Of a DNA stretch of 6,999 bases, positions 1-6,253 are shown one piece after another (positions within the stretch are counted from its first letter, which is position 1; the number at the start of each line of letters is the position of its first letter). The position numbers and the translations under genes were made by a program. The DNA lies in the NCBI GenBank assembly GCA_947449515.1, contig CANFSD010000087.1, forward strand, positions 1 to 6,999. Direction: 5' to 3'. This DNA comes from Bacteroidota bacterium (GTDB lineage: Bacteria > Bacteroidota > Bacteroidia > UKL13-3). Under the pieces are notes generated by a model, which did not search any database, was not told where the DNA came from, and was given only the letters and a program-made list of their open reading frames with translations.

Positions 1-73
1 CTAACATAACAGCCGCAACGTTACTGTCAATGCCGCCACTCATGGCGACTAATATTCTTCCTTTTTTACTCAT
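1..73 (-). CDS. mnmA: tRNA-specific 2-thiouridylase MnmA, N-terminal fragment
   Basis: MnmA makes 2-thiouridine at wobble position U34 of the Lys, Glu and Gln tRNAs. It activates the base with ATP and receives sulfur from a persulfide relay. Only the first 24 residues are in the window; the gene runs off the left edge. The visible part reads MSKKGRILVAMSGGIDSNVA and then AVML. It contains the PP-loop ATP-pyrophosphatase signature SGGxDS at residues 12-17, placed about ten residues from the start as in MnmA. The residue after the motif is Asn, where many homologues have Ser. The ATG at 73-71 is chosen because it gives the normal N-terminus and lies about 40 nt downstream of a TATCTTTG element. 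Other PP-loop enzymes such as TilS or GuaA are less likely, because the LVAMSGGxDSxVAA context is typical of MnmA. With so little sequence the name is probable, not proven. Confidence 0.8.
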   Translation of the reverse strand, partial: MSKKGRILVAMSGGIDSNVAAVML

Positions 74-118
74 GGTTCAAAACAATTTAGGGTAAAAAGC
101 CCAGGTGATTGAATGAAA

Positions 119-148
119 CAAAGATACAGAAAAATTTGAGGTGCTAAA
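119..148 (-). promoter_or_regulatory. Candidate Bacteroidota promoter for mnmA
   Basis: Read on the minus strand, TATCTTTG at 126-119 is an exact match to the Bacteroidota -7 consensus TAnnTTTG. Eighteen bases upstream is TTTA (148-145), one mismatch from the -33 consensus TTTG. The site falls in the gap between ccmB and mnmA, close to the ccmB stop codon, and would leave a leader of roughly 40 nt. It suggests mnmA can be transcribed independently of ccmB. The call rests only on motif match and position. Confidence 0.5.
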
Positions 149-799
149 TTATTCCTTCCAAACGGATGGAAAAAGTATGTAAGCCAAAGAAATGACTAAT
201 ATGTTAAAGGCCATTAAAATACCAAGGTCTTTGAAGATAAGCGAGGCATCTAGGCCATCCATGGCGCGCATGGCAGCTTTTATAACTATTAATAATAAAG
301 GGATAATGATGGGTAAACTTAAAACAGGCATCAATAAATTGCTATTGCCTGCCTTAGAGGCAATGGCAGAAAGCATGGTAAAGGTGCTTGCAAAGCCAAG
401 GCAACCCAAAAGGGTTACACCAAAATAAAGGAAAAGCGATTCAATTGGATCGCCCATTAATAAGATAAAAGTGGCCAAACACAAACATGCCAAAACCAAA
501 TTCAAAATGGCGTTGTAAATGAATTTTGCCAATAATAGTTGTTGTGGTTGAACCAACATGTGGTAATAAAGGTTTCTGCCTTTTCCTTCACCAATAAAGC
601 TTTTAGCAATGGCGTTGATAGAAATAAACAGCATTACAATCCAAAAAACACCATTCCAAGTATGGTTGCTCAATTGCTTTACCGCTAAATAAACAACAAA
701 TACAGACGACAATACTTGTAAAAGGATTCCATTTAAGGCATAGCGTTGTCGCCATTCCAGTAAAAATTCTTTTTTTATGAGTTGTACAATCGGTGTCAT
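149..799 (-). CDS. ccmB: Heme exporter protein CcmB
   Basis: CcmB is the membrane subunit of the CcmAB ABC complex. In System I cytochrome c maturation this complex works with CcmC and CcmE to release heme-loaded CcmE at the periplasmic side of the inner membrane. The 216-residue product matches the family's usual length of about 220. It opens with a short cytoplasmic stretch (KKEFLLEWRQRYALNG, residues 9-24) typical of CcmB, and about six hydrophobic segments follow at roughly 22-40, 48-64, 91-114, 120-142, 157-174 and 191-212. The loop SFIGEGKGRNLYYHMLVQP (67-85) corresponds to the conserved segment between the second and third segments. The ATG at 799-797 lies just downstream of a TACTTTTG element. 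No ccmA, ccmC or ccmE is visible beside it: the downstream gene is mnmA and the upstream one encodes a STAS-like protein, so its partners must be elsewhere. Confidence 0.88.
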   Translation of the reverse strand: MTPIVQLIKKEFLLEWRQRYALNGILLQVLSSVFVVYLAVKQLSNHTWNGVFWIVMLFISINAIAKSFIGEGKGRNLYYHMLVQPQQLLLAKFIYNAILNLVLACLCLATFILLMGDPIESLFLYFGVTLLGCLGFASTFTMLSAIASKAGNSNLLMPVLSLPIIIPLLLIVIKAAMRAMDGLDASLIFKDLGILMAFNILVISLAYILFPSVWKE

Positions 800-815
800 T
801 TGATTTACGAGTTCT

Positions 816-823
816 CAAAAGTA
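816..823 (-). promoter_or_regulatory. Candidate -7 promoter element for ccmB
   Basis: On the minus strand 823-816 reads TACTTTTG, an exact TAnnTTTG match, ending 16 bases before the ccmB ATG and implying a very short leader. No good TTTG lies 17-23 bases upstream; the best-spaced candidate is AATG, overlapping the stop codon of the preceding gene. It is therefore a strong -7 half with a weak -33 half. It would let ccmB be expressed apart from the desaturase unit. Confidence 0.4.
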
Positions 824-844
824 CAAAAGGAAATTGGTTTTACA

Positions 845-1228
845 TTAACAGAATTGTTTGAGCCAATTTTCTGCATCTTTTTGGTTTGAAAAAGACTTCA
901 TAGGAATGGGTGAAGGTTTGAGCGCAAACAATAATTTCATGATAAACTGTGCCAATCCGGGTTTAGAAACCATGGCCATTGCAGTGTATACCTCAGGAAG
1001 TTTTAGTGTAGAGAATTCTCTGGTCTCTTTGCTTGGAACAGGCGAATTTGTTAAGAAAATAAGGAGTGGGACTTTTTTGTTTCCTGTAATTTTCTTTACC
1101 AATTCTACATTGTTACCAATGTTTTCTACGGTACGCAAAACACTTTTTGAATAAGAATATAAAATACCATTTTCATGGTAAACAAAGTCTGCTATTTCTC
1201 CAAATATTTTAGTTTCCTCCATATTCAT
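845..1228 (-). CDS. SpoIIAA/STAS-like protein (DUF7793-type)
   Basis: This 127-residue soluble protein has no signal peptide or membrane segment. Its layout resembles a Bacteroidota family of small STAS/SpoIIAA-like proteins (the group I know as DUF7793). There is an N-terminal strand pair around FVYHENGILYSYSK (15-28), a helix at about 33-48, a strand VPLLIFLTN (53-61), and a segment with SKETREFSTLKL (66-77). A strand YTAMAMVS (81-88) follows, then a helix GLAQFIMKLLFAL (91-103), and it ends with FSNQKDAENWLKQF. The family's biochemical role is not established. The start codon directly follows the desaturase stop codon (TAAATG), so translation is probably coupled. A second ATG two codons later is an equally possible start. 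The context suggests work alongside the desaturase, but nothing in the sequence shows what it binds. The family assignment is from memory of its fold pattern. Confidence 0.7.
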   Translation of the reverse strand: MNMEETKIFGEIADFVYHENGILYSYSKSVLRTVENIGNNVELVKKITGNKKVPLLIFLTNSPVPSKETREFSTLKLPEVYTAMAMVSKPGLAQFIMKLLFALKPSPIPMKSFSNQKDAENWLKQFC

Positions 1229-2323
1229 TTAGGCATTTTCCATTGGACGACCCAATTCTTTTAGTCGGTTTAAATGTGAAACAATTGCTTTCCATAGGGT
1301 ATCATTTTGAAGGTATGGCACACCATATTTTTTTGCGGTTGCTTCTACAATTTTAGCAATTTTTGGATAATGTAAATGACAAATATTAGGGAATAAATGG
1401 TGTTCTACTTGAAAGTTTAAGCCACCAACATACCAATTAAGTAAATGATTGCGCGGAGCAAAATTGGCAGTTGTCATCAACTGATGCACCATCCATTCGT
1501 TATCTGCCAGGTTGTTTTCATCTGCAACTGGCTGTGCAACTCCTTCAACAATATGTGCCATTTGAAAGATAAGAGAGAAGATGAATCCTGCCACCATGTG
1601 CATTGCCACAAAAGCAATTAAAACCTGCCACCATAGTAGAGAAGTGAAAATAATTGGCAAACCAATAATAACAAAAAGATAAACCAATTTCACAGCTACC
1701 ATTAAGCTGAATTCAAATTTTGGCTTTCCCAAATGCTTTTCCATGAGTCCATTTTTATAATACCCAATGAGTTGAGGTAAATCTCCTAATAACATAGAGA
1801 AAGTCATCATGGTGTATAATGGCAATGAATACAAATATTGGTATTTATGGATAGGCTTTAAAGGTGTTTGCTCAGAAAAACGCATAATCCAACGCGTTTG
1901 AATATCCTCATCAAGTCCATCAATATTGGTATAGGCATGGTGAAAAATATTGTGTTGAATCTTCCAATTGAACACATTACTACCAATAATATACATACTC
2001 CATCCCATCACTGTATTAACCCATTTGTGTTTTGAATAGGAATTGTGCAGGGCATCGTGCATCACGCTCATGCCAACACCAGCTGTGCCTATGCCAGCTA
2101 ATATGAACATTAGCAAGGACCAAAGAAAGGAAAGATTAAAATAATAAATAGCAACAAGAGGTAAAACATATAATGCGTATACAGAGATAGATTTCAGCAC
2201 CATCACAAAATTACCCTTGGTAGAAAGCTTATTTTCTTTAAAGTAGGTATTCACATTTGCGCGCAGCTCTTTGGCAAAATCTTTTTGACGAATTTCCTCG
2301 CTGTGGAATTTGATTAGTTTCAT
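1229..2323 (-). CDS. Membrane fatty acid desaturase (acyl-lipid/linoleoyl-CoA desaturase-like)
   Basis: This is a di-iron integral-membrane desaturase that would put a double bond into an acyl chain bound to lipid or CoA, probably for membrane fluidity. The 364-residue protein has all three histidine boxes: HDALH (89-93), HNIFHH (124-129) and QVEHH (305-309). An additional His (257, in QMAHIVE) lies in the last hydrophobic block. Gln as the first residue of the third box is the mark of front-end desaturases (the COG3239 type). No cytochrome b5 domain (HPGG) is fused, so electrons must come from a separate carrier. Hydrophobic blocks lie at about 46-62, 67-88, 207-230 and 233-256. Residues 132-141 (TNIDGLDEDI) match the family segment after box 2. 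The ATG at 2323 gives the usual N-terminus. The gene is divergent from the biotin carboxylase and abuts the STAS-like gene downstream. Regiospecificity and substrate cannot be read from the sequence. Confidence 0.9.
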   Translation of the reverse strand: MKLIKFHSEEIRQKDFAKELRANVNTYFKENKLSTKGNFVMVLKSISVYALYVLPLVAIYYFNLSFLWSLLMFILAGIGTAGVGMSVMHDALHNSYSKHKWVNTVMGWSMYIIGSNVFNWKIQHNIFHHAYTNIDGLDEDIQTRWIMRFSEQTPLKPIHKYQYLYSLPLYTMMTFSMLLGDLPQLIGYYKNGLMEKHLGKPKFEFSLMVAVKLVYLFVIIGLPIIFTSLLWWQVLIAFVAMHMVAGFIFSLIFQMAHIVEGVAQPVADENNLADNEWMVHQLMTTANFAPRNHLLNWYVGGLNFQVEHHLFPNICHLHYPKIAKIVEATAKKYGVPYLQNDTLWKAIVSHLNRLKELGRPMENA

Positions 2324-2529
2324 TGGTATTGGTTAATATTTAAGCCAGTGTTTATTATAACTGAACCTAAACACATGGGTAAAGGTAATTTATTCATGCT
2401 AACATATAGTTAAATCTGACTTTATAGCTTTTTCTTTACATTTAATAGGATGAATGTTAACTTCTAGTTGAAGGATTATATATGCCACTAATAATTTTAT
2501 GCTAATTTTGTTTTTTACATTTACAGACC
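2324..2529. other. Divergent intergenic region between desaturase and biotin carboxylase
   Basis: This 206-bp AT-rich stretch separates two divergent lipid-related genes and must hold the control signals for both. A plus-strand -7 candidate lies near its right end. Facing the desaturase, TACCTTTA (2387-2380, minus) is one base from TAnnTTTG but has no properly spaced -33 partner. An imperfect dyad at 2457-2471 (TTAACT, three bases, AGTTGA, with one wobble pair) could be an operator or simply chance. The heptamer ATGCTAA occurs at 2396-2402 and again at 2499-2505. I see no convincing small ORF, riboswitch or terminator here. Confidence 0.5.
2481..2510 (+). promoter_or_regulatory. Candidate Bacteroidota promoter for the biotin carboxylase gene
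   Basis: TAATTTTG at 2503-2510 matches TAnnTTTG exactly. Eighteen bases upstream is TATG (2481-2484), one mismatch from the -33 consensus TTTG. Transcription would start near 2515, giving a T-rich leader of about 15 nt before the ATG at 2530. AT-rich DNA makes chance matches likely, so confidence is moderate. Confidence 0.4.
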
Positions 2530-4008
2530 ATGAAGAAAATATTAATAGCAAATAGAGGCGAAATTGCTTTGCGTGTAATGCGCACTGCAAAAGAAATGGG
2601 AATTAAAACAGTGGCGGTATTTAGTGAAGCAGATCGCAAAGCTTTGCATGTAAGGTATGCAGATGAGGCTGTTTGTATTGGCCCTCCTCCTAGTGCGCAA
2701 AGTTATTTATTGGGTGATAAAATTATTTCTGTTGCGCTAGAAACAGGCGCAGATGCCATCCATCCTGGGTATGGTTTCTTAAGTGAGAATGCAAACTTTG
2801 CCAGAAAGGTAAAAGAAGCAGGTCTTATTTTTATTGGCCCTTCTGCCGAAAGTATGGAAGTAATGGGAAGTAAAATTGGCGCCAAACAAGCGGTTTCAAA
2901 ATTTAATGTTCCTTTGGTTCCAGGTACACAAGAAGCATTGAGAGATGTTGCAGAAGCAAAGAAAATTGCCAATGGAATAGGTTATCCTGTTTTGGTAAAA
3001 GCCTCTGCTGGTGGCGGTGGTAAAGGGATGCGCGTGGTAAACGCCGAATCTGAATTTGAGGAAGCTATTCGTTTGGCGCAATCAGAAGCATTAACTTCTT
3101 TTGGTGACGACAGTGTTTTTATTGAAAAATTTGTTGGCTCGCCTAAGCATATTGAAATTCAAATTTTGGGCGATCAGCATGGTAATATTGTTTACCTTTT
3201 TGAACGTGAATGTAGTATTCAACGCAGGCATCAAAAGTTAATTGAAGAGGCTCCATCTAGTTGTTTAACACCCGAAGTTAGAAAACAAATGGGCGAAGCT
3301 GCCGTAAATGTTGCCAAGGCCTCTAATTATTTTGGTGCTGGTACGGTAGAGTTTTTGGTGGATGAAAGTTTAAACTTTTATTTTCTAGAGATGAATACCC
3401 GTTTGCAAGTAGAACACCCCGTAACCGAACAAATAGTTGGATTAGATTTGGTAAAAGAACAAATTCGTGTTGCCCGAGGAGAAGCATTAGGTTATACCCA
3501 AGCAGATTTAAGTATTAAGGGACATGCCATTGAATTGCGCGTTTGTGCAGAAGATCCTATGAATAATTTCTTGCCAGATATTGGTAAATTATTGAGCTAT
3601 AAAACACCACAAGGTTATGGCGTAAGGGTTGACGATAGTTTTGAAGCAGGAATGGAAATTCCAATTCAGTACGATCCAATGATTGCCAAATTAATTTGTT
3701 TTGGCGCAACCCGTGAAGAAGCTATTCAGCGCATGATTAGGGCTATTGCTGATTACCAAATTAGCGGTATTGAAACAACTTTGAGCTTTGGTAATTTTGC
3801 TATGCACCACGAAGCATTTGTAAAGGGAAATTTTGATACCAAGTTCATTGAAAATTACTTTAATCCAGCATTGCTTAAGAAAAATTTGCCTGAAATAAGT
3901 GCAGCAGCAGCCTATAGTGCTGGCGGTATTTTCTTTCAACAGGAGGCAAATTCTGCTAAACCAACTGAAAATGCAGGTAGCAATTGGCAATTGAAACGTA
4001 AAAACTAA
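2530..4008 (+). CDS. accC: Biotin carboxylase subunit of acetyl-/propionyl-CoA carboxylase
   Basis: This enzyme carboxylates the biotin of a carrier protein using ATP and bicarbonate, the first half-reaction of acyl-CoA carboxylation. The 492 residues cover the three standard parts. The N-terminal domain starts KKILIANRGEIALRVMRT and contains HPGYGFLSEN (78-87). The ATP-grasp domain has the glycine loop GGGGKGM (161-167). The C-terminal domain follows. Active-site matches to E. coli AccC, aligned by eye, include Lys157, His207, Glu274, Glu287, Asn289, Arg291 (in EMNTRLQVEHPVTE) and Arg337. ERECSIQRRHQK (225-236) is also intact. E. coli AccC has 449 residues; the extra 40 or so at the C-terminus (from about 450) are low in complexity and end WQLKRKN. 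No biotin carrier domain (AMKM) is fused and no carboxyltransferase gene is adjacent. The symbol is given for the subunit type; acetyl- versus propionyl-CoA specificity is undecided. Confidence 0.9.
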   Translation: MKKILIANRGEIALRVMRTAKEMGIKTVAVFSEADRKALHVRYADEAVCIGPPPSAQSYLLGDKIISVALETGADAIHPGYGFLSENANFARKVKEAGLIFIGPSAESMEVMGSKIGAKQAVSKFNVPLVPGTQEALRDVAEAKKIANGIGYPVLVKASAGGGGKGMRVVNAESEFEEAIRLAQSEALTSFGDDSVFIEKFVGSPKHIEIQILGDQHGNIVYLFERECSIQRRHQKLIEEAPSSCLTPEVRKQMGEAAVNVAKASNYFGAGTVEFLVDESLNFYFLEMNTRLQVEHPVTEQIVGLDLVKEQIRVARGEALGYTQADLSIKGHAIELRVCAEDPMNNFLPDIGKLLSYKTPQGYGVRVDDSFEAGMEIPIQYDPMIAKLICFGATREEAIQRMIRAIADYQISGIETTLSFGNFAMHHEAFVKGNFDTKFIENYFNPALLKKNLPEISAAAAYSAGGIFFQQEANSAKPTENAGSNWQLKRKN

Positions 4009-4022
4009 ATCAAATCAATCAA

Positions 4023-5369
4023 ATGGAAATTAAATTTTCACTTAGGGCTGCATTGTTTTTTGTGTTTATTTGTTTGTTTTCAAATGCGTTCTCGCAGTCG
4101 AAAATTATTTTGGATAAACATTCTGCGGGTGGATATTGTAACCAGTATTTTGATTTGGATGAATTTGGCTTTGCCTTGGTTTTTAATAAAGACAAGGATA
4201 TTGAGCAAGGTGCTAATACAGGATTGGTTAATACCATATTCTATTATAGCAAAGACCTAAGCAAACGCGCTAGTTTTAAGGTTACCAGCACGGGTAATTT
4301 TAATATCTATGCTTCTAAAAATTACCTTTTTTCTGTTGACAGATTGGCCACCAAATACCATGTGAAAGTATTTGATTTTGCTGGTAAAGAGATTGCTAAT
4401 AAGACTTTTAATATTGAACAAATTGGTTTGAACCAAGATTTAATCAGTAAAATTCATTTTACTGCACCAGGCAATATGGTGTTTGAGGTATATGATGGGA
4501 AACAACAATTACACTTGTTTCAGGTTGATTTGGTTGAAAATAAATCTGATATAATTAAAGAAATAGATTTGGCCTTACCTAGCGCAGATCCACTTGCTCA
4601 GATGAAGTTTAAGGGCGAATGGAATTTAATTGGCGAAAGTTTAGGTTGGTATATCCTTGCCAGAAAAGGTTCAAATGCTGAGTACGACCCAAGTGCTATT
4701 GCCTACCATATTGCTTTTTACGACGAAAATTTTAGTTTATTTAGAGAATTGCTCCTTGATAATTTTCTGTTGCCTAATACCAATTTAATTGGCAAAGAAG
4801 CTACCCTAAGTATCAATGAAGAGCTTCAATCATTTGTGGTAAGTGGTATTTTAAACAGGGATGGAAAACCTGGCTTTATGGTTGCCAATTATGGTATGGA
4901 CCCCAATTCTAATGTGATGCGTTTGTTTTGGTATAAAGAATTAAATATACTTCAAAATGAAAAGTACCACCTGATTGAAAATGATGGTGTTTCCGTTCCA
5001 ACACCGCCTCAAATATTGCACAATGGCCCACAAATTCAAGTAAGTGTCGTAAAGGGTCGAACCAATGTTCAAGAAGAAGCCATTAACCAACTTTGCCTTT
5101 TTGATGCCAAAGGAAATATGCTAATGAACACTATTCAAATGGGTAATTTTGAAGGCTTAAATTTAGATGGTTTTTGCGTTGACAACGACGAGTTGTATAG
5201 TAGAATTAAGAAACTTCAAATGTCTGAAATACTTAAACCTTACTGTGAAAAGAGCACTTGCGAGGTATTGGATATTGATATTGATGCCAATGGTAATGAA
5301 TTAGCCATTGTGCGCGATGGTAATATTAATGTAAATCAAGTTGCCATTTACAGGTTTACCAAGAAATAA
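4023..5369 (+). CDS. Exported protein of unknown function, possibly beta-propeller-like
   Basis: I do not recognise a named family. The 448-residue product begins with a clear type I signal peptide: Lys4 and Arg8, a hydrophobic core at 9-20, and cleavage predicted after AFS (22-24), leaving Gln25 first. There is no lipobox Cys at the cleavage site and no later membrane segment, so it should be periplasmic or secreted. The mature part looks beta-rich, with recurrent hairpin-like units such as VKVFDFAGKEIANK (114-127), LCLFDAKGNMLMN (357-369) and DIDANGNELAIV (419-430). These resemble blade strands of a propeller, but this is only inference. Mature Cys residues are 39, 358, 385, 408 and 413. 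No C-terminal sorting domain is evident. The gene starts 14 bp after the carboxylase stop codon with no promoter-like element in between, so it is probably co-transcribed. The spacer is A-rich, with no Shine-Dalgarno. Confidence 0.8.
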   Translation: MEIKFSLRAALFFVFICLFSNAFSQSKIILDKHSAGGYCNQYFDLDEFGFALVFNKDKDIEQGANTGLVNTIFYYSKDLSKRASFKVTSTGNFNIYASKNYLFSVDRLATKYHVKVFDFAGKEIANKTFNIEQIGLNQDLISKIHFTAPGNMVFEVYDGKQQLHLFQVDLVENKSDIIKEIDLALPSADPLAQMKFKGEWNLIGESLGWYILARKGSNAEYDPSAIAYHIAFYDENFSLFRELLLDNFLLPNTNLIGKEATLSINEELQSFVVSGILNRDGKPGFMVANYGMDPNSNVMRLFWYKELNILQNEKYHLIENDGVSVPTPPQILHNGPQIQVSVVKGRTNVQEEAINQLCLFDAKGNMLMNTIQMGNFEGLNLDGFCVDNDELYSRIKKLQMSEILKPYCEKSTCEVLDIDIDANGNELAIVRDGNINVNQVAIYRFTKK

Positions 5370-5377
5370 GATTACAC

Positions 5378-5406
5378 TTGCAGTTCCAAAAATAAAACTA
5401 CTTTTG
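5378..5406 (+). promoter_or_regulatory. Bacteroidota-type promoter for the 58-residue membrane protein
   Basis: TTG at 5378-5380, an 18-base spacer, and TACTTTTG at 5399-5406 match the Bacteroidota/Flavobacterium consensus TTG-N17-23-TAnnTTTG exactly. This is the best promoter in the window. The last base of the -7 element is the G of a GTG triplet that opens the frame, which argues against that GTG as the start codon. The start site would be near 5411, leaving under ten bases before the ATG at 5418. Confidence 0.65.
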
Positions 5407-5417
5407 TGCCTTCTTAT

Positions 5418-5594
5418 ATGAAAAGCATCGATAAAGCCCAAGATAAACCATTAGAATGCCCTGTTAGTCCAACTGGGCGTAACAGGTTTAAAGCCGTTGT
5501 TAAACGCCTAGGCTTGATGGGTTTTGTGTTTTTCCTAATAAAAGGAATTCTTTGGCTAATAGTTCCCTACTTAATTGCTAAGGGTATATTTTAA
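5418..5594 (+). CDS. Small single-pass membrane protein, unknown function
   Basis: The product has 58 residues. A hydrophilic N-terminal half contains ECPVSPTGRNRFKAVVKR (13-30). One hydrophobic segment follows at about 32-53 (LGLMGFVFFLIKG, then ILWLIVPYLI). The basic stretch just before the segment (Arg21, Arg23, Lys25, Lys29, Arg30) suggests that the N-terminus faces the cytoplasm. There is no signal peptidase site. I have an impression of similar short proteins with a C-P-x-S-P-T-G-R-N-R motif in other Bacteroidota, but I cannot confirm it. The ATG at 5418 is chosen over the in-frame GTG at 5406 because that GTG lies inside the promoter -7 element. It has its own strong promoter, separate from the exported protein gene upstream, and its stop codon overlaps that of ispD on the other strand. 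Confidence 0.75.
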   Translation: MKSIDKAQDKPLECPVSPTGRNRFKAVVKRLGLMGFVFFLIKGILWLIVPYLIAKGIF

Positions 5595-6253
5595 TTGCGC
5601 AAAAAAGCTTCTGCAATCAATAAATCTTCTGGTGTGGTAATTTTAATATTCTTGTAATCACCGGTTATGAGGTGTATGGTTTTATTTTGCGCCTCCAAAA
5701 CACTTGCATCATCTGTAAAATTATCGTCGGCAGCTGCTTCGTAAGCTTCCTGAATACTGTTGCTTTGAAAGGTTTGTGGCGTTTGAACCAAAAAATAATT
5801 GGCCCTGTTTACTGCAAAGTTCTTTTCAAGTTCTTGTTTTCTGAGTGAATCTTTTAAAGGAACTACAGCAATGGCATTGCCTTTTTCTGTAGCCGTTAAA
5901 AAACCATCATTAATTACTTGGGTCGAAACCAATGGCCTTACCCCATCATGAATGGCTACCAATGCCTCTTTTGGAACACTTGCCAAGCCATTCTTCACAG
6001 ATTGAAAACGAGAAGACCCACCCTCAACCAATTGATGCGGAATACTAAATTGATGAAACTTACACAGCGTTGCCCAATAATCCATATGATCTGCCGGCAG
6101 TACCAGCGTAATATGGATATCTTCTATTTGTCTAAAAGCCTTTATGGTATGCATCAATACAGGCAAACCAGCCAATTCAAGAAATTGTTTGGGTAAATCG
6201 GCCCCCATGCGTAAACCCTTTCCTCCTGCAACAATTAAAGCATATTTCTTCAT
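5591..6253 (-). CDS. ispD: 2-C-methyl-D-erythritol 4-phosphate cytidylyltransferase IspD
   Basis: IspD joins MEP and CTP to give CDP-methylerythritol and pyrophosphate, the third step of the MEP isoprenoid pathway in the cytoplasm. The length, 220 residues, is close to that of family members (E. coli 236). Visible motifs are the nucleotide-binding loop AGGKGLRMG (9-17) followed by PKQFL (21-25), HDGVRP (102-107), VPLKDSLR (131-138), TPQTF (158-162), TDDASVLE (180-187) and NIKITTPEDL (202-211). By alignment to E. coli IspD, Arg15, Lys22, Arg150 and Lys204 occupy the catalytic and substrate-binding positions, so the enzyme should be active. The separate bifunctional IspDF form is excluded because the protein ends after the IspD domain. 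It lies 47 bp downstream of queA with no good promoter between them, so co-transcription is likely. Confidence 0.95.
   Translation of the reverse strand: MKKYALIVAGGKGLRMGADLPKQFLELAGLPVLMHTIKAFRQIEDIHITLVLPADHMDYWATLCKFHQFSIPHQLVEGGSSRFQSVKNGLASVPKEALVAIHDGVRPLVSTQVINDGFLTATEKGNAIAVVPLKDSLRKQELEKNFAVNRANYFLVQTPQTFQSNSIQEAYEAAADDNFTDDASVLEAQNKTIHLITGDYKNIKITTPEDLLIAEAFLRN

Noticed and set aside
90..102. GGG...CCC hairpin in the mnmA leader as a terminator or riboregulator
   Set aside because: The stem is only three base pairs with a seven-base loop and no following T-run, so it is too weak.
858..1154. Plus-strand frame of 98 codons opposite the STAS-like gene
   Set aside because: It lies wholly antisense to a gene with family-like sequence, has no promoter or leader signal, and its translation looks like no protein family.
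2399..2590. Minus-strand frame of 63 codons across the intergenic region and the accC start
   Set aside because: It overlaps the accC N-terminus antisense and would occupy the only promoter space; there is no supporting signal.
3691..3990. Minus-strand frame of 99 codons opposite the end of accC
   Set aside because: The product is Cys-rich and irregular, as expected from an antisense reading of the conserved carboxylase, so it is a shadow.
4009..4022. Short ATCAA-type repeat between accC and the exported protein gene
   Set aside because: It spans only 14 bases and is A-rich, which fits an ordinary Bacteroidota leader; there is no reason to see more in it.
5918..6196. Plus-strand frame of 92 codons opposite ispD
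   Set aside because: It is antisense to a well-conserved IspD region and has no recognisable motif.
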